Shown: positions 1 to 5,170 of the stretch, in pieces
Position numbering within the stretch: the first letter of the stretch is position 1
Layout: every line of letters starts with the position of its first letter
Assembly: GCA_023135255.1 (NCBI GenBank)
Contig: JAGLTN010000253.1
Span: 1 to 5,170 of the forward strand
DNA length: 5,170 bases
DNA from: Planctomycetota bacterium
GTDB lineage: Bacteria > Planctomycetota > Phycisphaerae > Sedimentisphaerales > Anaerobacaceae
Direction of reading: 5' to 3'
Program-made: the position numbers and the translations under genes
Notes under the pieces: model-generated
Database searches by the model: none
What the model saw: only the letters and a program-made list of their open reading frames with translations
Told to the model about the DNA's origin: nothing

Positions 1-2
1 TT

Positions 3-770
3 GCCGCTTTTATCGAAGTCGGTGAATCTGTGGCTTGGCCTTTGAAATATTACCACAATAATGTTTCAAATACACAGAATCTATTATCCGCGATGGAAGC
101 AGCTGAGGTGGAAAAATTTATATTCAGCTCTACTGCTGCAACTTATGGGATGCCAAAGAAAACTCCTATAACTGAGGATACGAAAAAATTGCCGATCAAT
201 CCTTATGGTGAAACAAAACTGGCTGTCGAGAAAATGTGTCACTGGCAAAGCAATGCGGGCAAATTAAAATATGCGACTCTTAGATACTTCAATGCTTGCG
301 GCGCCGGACAGGATGCTACCCTCGGCGAAGACCACAGACCCGAATCTCACTTAATACCGCTGATTATTCAGGCAGCGATGGGCAAACGTCAGGATATAAA
401 AATATTCGGCACCGACTATGAGACAACAGACGGAACATGTATTCGTGATTATATCCATGTTGAAGACCTGGCATCGGCACATCTGCTGGCTTTGAAAAAA
501 CTGGATAGTTCAAAAGAGCTGATATACAACCTCGGCAACGGAGCCGGTTATTCGGTGCGAGAGGTAATAGATACTGTTAAAAAAGTTTCAGGTAAAGATT
601 TTAAGGTTACCGAGGCCACCCGCAGAGCGGGCGACCCGGCAGTATTGACTTCCGACGCTTCAAAAGCAGTTAATGAATTAGGTTGGAAGACGAAGTTTGC
701 CGATCTGGAAACCATCGTGGAATCGGCATGGAAATGGCACAATGGGCATCCGAATGGATATGAGGGTTGA
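3..770 (+). CDS. galE: UDP-glucose 4-epimerase GalE, 5'-truncated by window edge
   Basis: Interconverts UDP-glucose and UDP-galactose in the cytoplasm (Leloir pathway and supply of UDP-galactose for glycans). It is an NAD-dependent extended short-chain dehydrogenase. The reading frame is open from base 3 and the first visible residues, AAFIEVGESV, are internal GalE sequence. The GTG at base 30 is therefore not the start; the true start and the N-terminal Rossmann glycine motif lie upstream, roughly 75-85 residues. Counting from base 3, the 255 visible residues include SSTAATYG (42-49, catalytic Ser/Thr region) and the catalytic YxxxK as Y68-GET-K72. Further on are NACGAGQD and HLIPL, and the C-terminal substrate-side motif DGTCIRDYIHVEDLA. 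All catalytic elements expected in this part are present and the end is normal. The next gene begins 33 nt downstream with no terminator between, so cotranscription with the ROK kinases is likely. Related epimerases such as UDP-GlcNAc 4-epimerase cannot be fully excluded. Confidence 0.93.
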   Translation, partial: AAFIEVGESVAWPLKYYHNNVSNTQNLLSAMEAAEVEKFIFSSTAATYGMPKKTPITEDTKKLPINPYGETKLAVEKMCHWQSNAGKLKYATLRYFNACGAGQDATLGEDHRPESHLIPLIIQAAMGKRQDIKIFGTDYETTDGTCIRDYIHVEDLASAHLLALKKLDSSKELIYNLGNGAGYSVREVIDTVKKVSGKDFKVTEATRRAGDPAVLTSDASKAVNELGWKTKFADLETIVESAWKWHNGHPNGYEG

Positions 771-803
771 TTATTAATATTTTACGAGAAAGATTTTTAC
801 AAA

Positions 804-1763
804 ATGAGTAAGATTTATATCGGCATTGACATAGGCGGAACAAACATTAAATTTGGTGTCTTTGACAAAGACCTTAATATAATCGGCAAGTCATCGATAG
901 AGGCAAAGGTTGAGACCGGCGCTGAGGTAATGATTGACAGAATCGGCAGCCATATTGAAAAGATCACTGCTGATAACAATTATACTACCGAAGACGTAAA
1001 GGCTGTCGGTATGGGCTCTACCGGTCAGTTCAACCTGACTGAAGGGATCATGTACAGCTGTCCTAATATGCCTTTATTTAAAAATGTTCCGATCAGAAAA
1101 ATGCTGAGCGACAGAACTTCCAAGCCTTGCGTTATCGAAAATGATGCCAATACCGCCTGTTATGGCGAATATGCCTGCGGCGCGGGGCAAGGTTCCGACA
1201 ATATGGTTTTCTTTACTCTCGGCACAGGTATCGGTGGAGGCATTATCCTCGATGGCAAACTTGTGCACGGCACAGACGACAGCGGCGGAGAGTTGGGGCA
1301 CATAATTATACACCCCGGAGGCAGGCTTTGCGGGTGCGGCCAAAGGGGTTGTATCGAGGCCTATGCTTCGGCATCATCGACTGCAAGAAGAGCAACCGAA
1401 GCAGTTATCGCATGTGAGCCTTCAAGTTTGAAAGAAGTACTCGACGAAAAAGGGGCAATAAGCTGTAAAGATGTTTTCGTCCATGCTGCAAAAGGTGATA
1501 AGTTGGCAGAAAAAATAGCCGACGAAACCGCAAGAGACCTGGCTATAGTATGTATTATTATGAGGCATGTTACCGAGCCTCATAAATTTGTCTTTTCAGG
1601 CGGAATGATCGCCGCCGGTGAACCGCTGCTCAATGCGATAAAAAAACATTTTGCAGATATGATCTGGTCTATGAAAAAAGAAGATGTTGAAATATGTTTT
1701 GCGCAGCTCGGCGAAGATTCAGGAATTATCGGAGCCGCTGCTTTAGCAAGGGACATCAAATAA
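804..1763 (+). CDS. ROK-family sugar kinase, probable glucokinase (upstream copy)
   Basis: A cytoplasmic ATP-dependent sugar kinase of the ROK family, probably phosphorylating glucose or a related hexose at O6. The substrate is inferred from family resemblance only. Of 319 residues (usual for the family), the N-terminus carries the phosphate-binding motif DIGGT (9-13). ENDAN (112-116) supplies the catalytic base D114, and GTGIGGG (140-146) is the second nucleotide-binding loop. ELGH (163-166) contributes a sugar-contacting Glu and the zinc ligand H166. The ROK zinc motif CGCGQRGC (176-183) supplies C176, C178 and C183. There is no DNA-binding N-terminal extension, so it is a kinase rather than a ROK repressor such as NagC or Mlc. 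ATG at 804 is preceded by GAGAAAG at 786-792, a modest ribosome site. It lies 33 nt after galE and 25 nt before a paralogue about 59% identical. One oddity is Ile252 where the paralogue, and many ROK proteins as I recall the family, have Asn. Confidence 0.92.
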   Translation: MSKIYIGIDIGGTNIKFGVFDKDLNIIGKSSIEAKVETGAEVMIDRIGSHIEKITADNNYTTEDVKAVGMGSTGQFNLTEGIMYSCPNMPLFKNVPIRKMLSDRTSKPCVIENDANTACYGEYACGAGQGSDNMVFFTLGTGIGGGIILDGKLVHGTDDSGGELGHIIIHPGGRLCGCGQRGCIEAYASASSTARRATEAVIACEPSSLKEVLDEKGAISCKDVFVHAAKGDKLAEKIADETARDLAIVCIIMRHVTEPHKFVFSGGMIAAGEPLLNAIKKHFADMIWSMKKEDVEICFAQLGEDSGIIGAAALARDIK

Positions 1764-1775
1764 TGTCCTGTATTC

Positions 1776-1782
1776 AGAGGAA
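1776..1782 (+). promoter_or_regulatory. Ribosome binding site deciding the start of the second ROK kinase
   Basis: AGAGGAA lies 6 nt before the ATG at 1789 and only 3 nt before an in-frame GTG at 1786. The spacing favours ATG 1789. That start gives MSKYYLGID, matching MSKIYIGID of the upstream paralogue residue for residue in length. Confidence 0.7.
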
Positions 1783-1788
1783 CTTGTG

Positions 1789-2787
1789 ATGAGTAAATAT
1801 TACCTGGGGATTGACCTTGGCGGCACTAATTTAAAAGTCGGCTGCTTTGACAGCGAACTAAACCAGATCGCAAAGACACTAAATCCGACCCATGCGGATA
1901 TGGGCCCTGAAGCTGTGATCGATAGGATCGAAGAGACAACAAAAAAGCTCCTCAGCGAAAATAATCTTACGCTTGACGATATCATCTCGGTTGGAATAGG
2001 CTCACCCGGGCCTGCTGATATTTCTGAGGGTATAGTGGTATCAGCGCCAAATTTGCCGGAGTTTCAGAATGTTCCTCTAAAACAGCTTGTCAGTGAAAGA
2101 CTTGGTAAAGATGTTGTCTTTGAAAATGACGCCAATGCTGCCTGCTGGGGTGAATACGTCGTGGGAGCGGGCAGAGGTGTTAAGGATATGATTTTCTTTA
2201 CGCTCGGCACAGGTATCGGCGGCGGGATCATAAGCAACGGCGAACTGGTTCACGGCTTTGGAGACAATGCAGCGGAGCTTGGTCACATGATCATCTACCC
2301 ACACGGTGGAAGATTTTGCGGCTGTGGTCAAAGAGGCTGTGTCGAGGCTTATGCTTCTGCATCCTCAACTGCAAGAAGAGCAACCGAAGCCATTCAGGCA
2401 GGAACACCGTCAAGTTTGAAAAAAGTTTACAAAGAAAAAGGACATATCAGCTGTAAAAATGTATTTGACCACGCTGCACAAGGGGATAAATTCGCAAATG
2501 AAATAATCAAGGGCACCGCTGAAGCTCTCGGCATCTTATGCGTCAACATTATTCACATAACAGGCCCGCAAAGGGTTGTCTTTGCAGGTGGAATGATCGC
2601 TGCTGGTGAACCTTTGCTGAAAAGCATTAAAGAATATTTCAACTACCACATCTGGCCTTTGAAACAGGAAAAACTCGAAATCTGTTTTGCTACTCTCGGC
2701 GAAGACGCAGGAATCATAGGCACCGCCGCCTTGGCAGTACACCAAAACCAAAAGCTGAGAACTGAGAAATCATCCGACATGTCCTGA
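1789..2787 (+). CDS. ROK-family sugar kinase, probable glucokinase (downstream copy)
   Basis: The second of two adjacent ROK kinases, 332 residues from ATG 1789; the in-frame GTG at 1786 is too close to the ribosome site. All functional motifs are intact: DLGGT (9-13), ENDAN (112-116, catalytic D114), GTGIGGG (140-146), ELGH (163-166), and the zinc motif CGCGQRGC (177-184) with ligands H166, C177, C179 and C184. A one-residue insertion near H172 is the only visible indel relative to copy 1. It keeps the commoner Asn at 252 and has a 15-residue hydrophilic C-terminal tail (HQNQKLRTEKSSDMS) that copy 1 lacks. Hand alignment gives about 187 identities over about 317 positions (roughly 59%), so this is an old tandem duplication with both products probably functional. 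The copies may differ in sugar preference (for example glucose versus another hexose or N-acetylhexosamine), which cannot be read from the sequence. It probably closes the galE-ROK-ROK transcript. Confidence 0.92.
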   Translation: MSKYYLGIDLGGTNLKVGCFDSELNQIAKTLNPTHADMGPEAVIDRIEETTKKLLSENNLTLDDIISVGIGSPGPADISEGIVVSAPNLPEFQNVPLKQLVSERLGKDVVFENDANAACWGEYVVGAGRGVKDMIFFTLGTGIGGGIISNGELVHGFGDNAAELGHMIIYPHGGRFCGCGQRGCVEAYASASSTARRATEAIQAGTPSSLKKVYKEKGHISCKNVFDHAAQGDKFANEIIKGTAEALGILCVNIIHITGPQRVVFAGGMIAAGEPLLKSIKEYFNYHIWPLKQEKLEICFATLGEDAGIIGTAALAVHQNQKLRTEKSSDMS

Positions 2788-2817
2788 GTTTGGGCTATAC
2801 ATAAAACTATTTCTCTC

Positions 2818-2846
2818 TTCATTTTTAACAGCTTTTGTGGTATAAT
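2818..2846 (+). promoter_or_regulatory. Candidate sigma-70-type promoter with extended -10, upstream of the esterase gene
   Basis: A perfect TATAAT at 2841-2846 is preceded by TGG at 2838-2840, giving the extended -10 pattern TGnTATAAT. A weak -35 (TTCATT, 2818-2823, three of six consensus bases) sits 17 bp upstream. Transcription would start near 2853, about 44 nt before the esterase ATG. The esterase is therefore probably transcribed separately from the galE-kinase genes. This is a consensus match only, and planctomycete promoters are less well characterised than those of Escherichia coli. Confidence 0.5.
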
Positions 2847-2882
2847 TGATTTTGTATAAGGCTATATTGTGTGTTTTTCAGT

Positions 2883-2889
2883 AGGTGGG
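2883..2889 (+). promoter_or_regulatory. Ribosome binding site of the esterase gene
   Basis: AGGTGGG ends 7 nt before the ATG at 2897, a good Shine-Dalgarno match at normal spacing. It supports this start, which also gives a complete signal peptide. Confidence 0.6.
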
Positions 2890-2896
2890 TAAATAG

Positions 2897-4672
2897 ATGA
2901 AAATCCGGGTTGTATTAATTTTATTAGTGCTTTTGTTAACATGCTCATCCGTTTTTGGTGAATATCAAATCAAGATACTTCCTATAGGTGATTCTATCAC
3001 ACATACAAGTTCTTCGTATTACAGCTATCGCTATAACTTGTGGAAGAAACTCATAGATCATAACATCAGTTTTGACTTTGTCGGCTCGATGGATACTAAT
3101 TTTGGGGGAAATCCAGATTGGCCTGAATATAAAGACTTAAGCTTCGATACGGACCATGAAGGACACTACGGGTGGAGAGCTGATGAATTGCTATACGGAC
3201 GAGCATCAGTTCCCGGAGAGGGCAAACTCACAGAATGGCTTGAGGTATATACACCTGATATCGTACTGCTGCACATCGGCACTAATGATATCGGAGCAAG
3301 CCAAAGTCATACCAGCACTGCTAACGAAATCAAACAGATAATAGACACTATCAGGCTGAAGAACCCGGATGTCACTGTACTGCTGGCGAAAATCATCCCC
3401 AGAAACTGGACGTACAATGACATTGTCGCTTTCAATGAATATATAGAACCCATAGCACAGGAGAAAAGTCTGCTGAACTCCCCTGTCGTCGTTGTCGATC
3501 AGTGGACAGGATTCAGTCATGAAGAAGATACATACGACGGCACACATCCTGACGCCAGCGGTGAAGAAAAAATGGCGGAAAAATGGATACAGGCAATATT
3601 GCCTTGCCTGAAATATTTTGACAGTAATATAAATCTTGACGACAAAGTGGATTCTGCTGACCTTGCTTACATTGCGGAAAACTGGACAGCAGAGCTTTCC
3701 GCTAACCTGTATCTCGGCGAAAATTTCAATGATGTTAATAGTGCAACCACATCATCGTCGGTCTATGTCGGTAATTCCCCCACTAACTCTTATCAGCCTG
3801 ACAATCTTGAACCAAACAATATATATTACTGGCGAATAGATGAAACAGATGCTAACGGAACGCACAAAGGCGACGTCTGGCAATTTACTACCAGCTCTGG
3901 TGACAGTAATATCGGATATTGGAAGCTTGACGGAAAAACAGAAGATTCAAGCGGTAATAATAATGACGGAACTACATTGGGAAATCTTTCAACAGAAACA
4001 GATCCCAACTGGGGCAGGTGCTTTTCTTTTGACGGGGATGATGATTATATACAGATGCCAAATGAACCGGCATTCGACCTTACAACCCAGATAACAATAG
4101 CGGCATGGGTTCGTCTCGATACTGATGAAGATGGTATATATACTATTGCATCAAAGGGTAACAGTTTCTGGCTGTATCTCGATAATTACGCCAAGTCCAC
4201 TGTTTTTTACTGCGAGGGGCTTGACAGACCCGTGCAAAGCTGGATCGACATCTGCGACGGCCAATGGCACCATGTCGTTGCTGTCTATGATGGTACAGAA
4301 AGAGCAATATACATCGACGGCATTAAGGATGCTTTCAGGGCAACAACCGGGGCAATGGCATTAAATGATGAGCATCTGCTTCTCGGCAACAATGAATTGA
4401 ACGAAGAAAGCAATAATTTTAAGGGTATGATAAGGGAATTGCGAATTTACTCTGAAAGATTGTCAGATGACCAGATTCTCTGGCTAAGCAAAACAGATAA
4501 TTACAGCCCACAGCCTTTCGATGGTCAAAATAATGTCAGCTGTGATTCGGTATTAATGTTTTTCCCGCAGTTGTGGATGAATAATAAACCAGCTGATCTT
4601 AATAAAGACTTTACTATCGACTTCAAAGACTTCTCAATACTGGCAAAAGACTGGCTCGAAAATATTTATTGA
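2897..4672 (+). CDS. Secreted SGNH/GDSL hydrolase (CE3-like esterase) with LamG, Fn3-like and split dockerin-like modules
   Basis: A probable exported carbohydrate esterase of 591 residues, likely deacetylating xylan or another plant or algal polysaccharide. Residues 1-21 form a signal peptide (MKIR, hydrophobic core, cleavage after SVFG). The catalytic domain (about 25-236) has all SGNH blocks: GDSIT with nucleophile S33, block II glycine in GHYGWRADE (89-97), GTND (128-131) with N130, and DGTH with D214 and H217. Spacing and flanking sequence resemble CE3 acetylxylan esterases and XynE-like proteins. Then come a dockerin-like loop-helix (N244 to W263, calcium-type N-x-N-x-D...D..D), the C-terminal part of an Fn3-like module (about 264-333, YYWRIDE and GDVWQFTT) and a LamG/concanavalin-type jelly-roll (about 338-532, WHHVVAVYDG and FKGMIRELRIY). 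These are followed by an apparent Fn3 N-terminal piece (536-559) and a second dockerin-like repeat (D567 to W586) at the C-terminus. The order is strange: both the dockerin and the Fn3 look split, as described in the findings. LamG probably binds carbohydrate or protein. The dockerin partner is unknown, since planctomycete dockerin-like repeats need not serve a cellulosome. Confidence 0.9.
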   Translation: MKIRVVLILLVLLLTCSSVFGEYQIKILPIGDSITHTSSSYYSYRYNLWKKLIDHNISFDFVGSMDTNFGGNPDWPEYKDLSFDTDHEGHYGWRADELLYGRASVPGEGKLTEWLEVYTPDIVLLHIGTNDIGASQSHTSTANEIKQIIDTIRLKNPDVTVLLAKIIPRNWTYNDIVAFNEYIEPIAQEKSLLNSPVVVVDQWTGFSHEEDTYDGTHPDASGEEKMAEKWIQAILPCLKYFDSNINLDDKVDSADLAYIAENWTAELSANLYLGENFNDVNSATTSSSVYVGNSPTNSYQPDNLEPNNIYYWRIDETDANGTHKGDVWQFTTSSGDSNIGYWKLDGKTEDSSGNNNDGTTLGNLSTETDPNWGRCFSFDGDDDYIQMPNEPAFDLTTQITIAAWVRLDTDEDGIYTIASKGNSFWLYLDNYAKSTVFYCEGLDRPVQSWIDICDGQWHHVVAVYDGTERAIYIDGIKDAFRATTGAMALNDEHLLLGNNELNEESNNFKGMIRELRIYSERLSDDQILWLSKTDNYSPQPFDGQNNVSCDSVLMFFPQLWMNNKPADLNKDFTIDFKDFSILAKDWLENIY

Positions 4673-4711
4673 AAAACAAATCCCTCTTAATTCCAACCAT
4701 ATCTGCGTATA

Positions 4712-4733
4712 GTGCCTGCCTTGAAGCAGGTAT
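4712..4733 (+). terminator. Weak hairpin 40 nt after the esterase gene, possible terminator
   Basis: CCTGC (4715-4719) pairs with GCAGG (4726-4730) around a 6-nt loop. The stem can extend three more pairs outward, two of them G-U. No T-run follows, so it does not qualify as a classical intrinsic terminator. It could be an RNA 3' end stabiliser or chance. The rest of 4673-4918 is AT-rich and shows no open reading frame or RNA gene that I can support. Confidence 0.25.
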
Positions 4734-4904
4734 AAATTCTGAAAATTTATCCTATAAACCCGCTTAATGTGAAAAATGTTAGTTTATTGCATTACCAGCA
4801 ATTAAAATAATCAGAATCTTGCAATAAAAGAATGTGCTACTGCATCCATATTCCGGTAGAATCTATTAGTTCGTGAAAGCAATACAATAATTTTAATCCA
4901 TATG

Positions 4905-4912
4905 AAAGGGTG
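4905..4912 (+). promoter_or_regulatory. Ribosome binding site of the lipoprotein gene
   Basis: AAAGGGTG lies 6 nt before ATG 4919. It supports that start, which places a lysine pair and a hydrophobic stretch at the N-terminus as expected for an exported protein. Confidence 0.55.
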
Positions 4913-4918
4913 AAAAAC

Positions 4919-5170
4919 ATGAAAAAATATCTGGTAATTCTGGCTTTGGCAGTTATATCTCTTTGTCTTATTTGCAGCGGTTGTCAATCTGAAAATGTCG
5001 CTGAAGAAAAAGTGACCCCAGCCAAGCCCTCCGCAGAGAAAGCCAAAACCGCTGTGGAGGCTCCGTCCCGGTCATCCCGGTCTCGCAGAGGGGGATTTTA
5101 CGGTGATTGGCAGGTCGAGGTCAATTACAATGAAAGGACAATGGAATCGATTCTGTCGTTTTCCAGGGAC
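4919..5170 (+). CDS. Putative lipoprotein of unknown function, 3'-truncated by window edge
   Basis: An open frame of 84 codons running off the window end. The N-terminus is a lipoprotein-type signal: MKKY, a hydrophobic core (5-18) and CSGC with the presumed lipidated C22. The -2 and -1 residues (Ser, Gly) are canonical, while -3 is Cys instead of the usual Leu or Val, so SPII processing is likely but not certain. Mature residues 23-50 are a charged Lys/Glu/Ala/Pro linker that would tether the protein to a membrane. A short basic patch RSSRSRR (51-57) follows. The visible start of the folded domain (60-84, GFYGDWQVEVNYNERTMESILSFSRD) reads as beta strands, perhaps of a small barrel in which a peptide such as 'GDWQVEV' begins the first strand. 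No family can be named from this fragment. It is separated from the esterase by 246 nt and probably has its own promoter, so a functional link to it is not shown. Confidence 0.75.
   Translation, partial: MKKYLVILALAVISLCLICSGCQSENVAEEKVTPAKPSAEKAKTAVEAPSRSSRSRRGGFYGDWQVEVNYNERTMESILSFSRD

Noticed and set aside
548..2751. Minus-strand open frames opposite galE and the two kinases
   Set aside because: They overlap strongly conserved genes, have no recognisable motifs or ribosome sites, and the corresponding ones recur opposite the same parts of both kinase copies, as expected of shadows of conserved codons.
2788..2837. Intrinsic terminator after the second kinase
   Set aside because: The stretch is T-rich but I found no GC stem ahead of the T-rich bases.
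2936..2946. Possible lipobox LLTC (residues 13-16) in the esterase signal peptide
   Set aside because: Position -1 is Thr, not Gly, Ala or Ser, and a good type I cleavage site (SVFG then EYQ) follows five residues later. The protein is called secreted, not a lipoprotein.
3156..4364. Short alternative-frame open frames inside the esterase gene, on either strand
   Set aside because: The main frame carries continuous recognisable domains throughout, and the others show no protein-like pattern. A frameshift explanation for the odd module order was considered and dropped, because both half-modules lie in the same uninterrupted frame.
4813..4864. Direct repeat AGAATCT (4813-4819 and 4858-4864) as operator sites
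   Set aside because: Seven bases repeated once in an AT-rich spacer is within chance expectation, and there is no adjacent regulator gene to support it.
4883..4888. TACAAT as a -10 box for the lipoprotein gene
   Set aside because: It matches five of six bases, but nothing like a -35 lies 16-18 bp upstream, and AT-rich spacers give such matches by chance. TTGCAT at 4787-4792 likewise has no well-spaced partner.

Overview
The window looks like a polysaccharide-degrading planctomycete, most likely of the Phycisphaerae/Sedimentisphaerales type. This is an inference from protein style, not from a marker gene. The signs are a secreted SGNH esterase with dockerin-like repeats ending in 'LA..W', an Fn3-like module of the 'YYWRIDE...GDVWQFTT' kind, and a LamG jelly-roll. 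All these combinations are common in that group. All five genes lie on the + strand, and base composition is moderate.

Layout: (1) 3-770 is the 3' three-quarters of galE (UDP-glucose 4-epimerase), cut by the window edge. (2) 804-1763 and 1789-2787 are two tandem, intact ROK-family sugar kinases of about 59% hand-counted identity. They follow galE with gaps of 33 and 25 nt and probably share its transcript. Together these three genes suggest cytoplasmic hexose phosphorylation and nucleotide-sugar interconversion. (3) 2788-2896 is a short promoter-bearing gap with a good extended -10 element. (4) 2897-4672 encodes a 591-aa exported SGNH/GDSL hydrolase resembling carbohydrate esterase family 3, a probable acetylxylan-esterase-like enzyme. 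(5) 4673-4918 is AT-rich non-coding DNA with one modest hairpin. (6) 4919 to the window end is the N-terminal part of a small lipoprotein of unknown function.

The most unusual thing is the architecture of the esterase. Its two dockerin half-repeats are about 300 residues apart. The segment between them starts with the C-terminal part of an Fn3-like module, continues with LamG, and ends with what looks like the N-terminal part of an Fn3-like module. The modules therefore appear nested: a dockerin split by a circularly permuted Fn3, whose old ends are joined through LamG. The segment is exactly 297 codons long, bounded at both ends by a Trp codon and the same four bases. Removing it in silico restores a conventional 294-aa SGNH-dockerin enzyme.

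The window holds no RNA genes, CRISPR array, insertion sequence or defence system that I can see.
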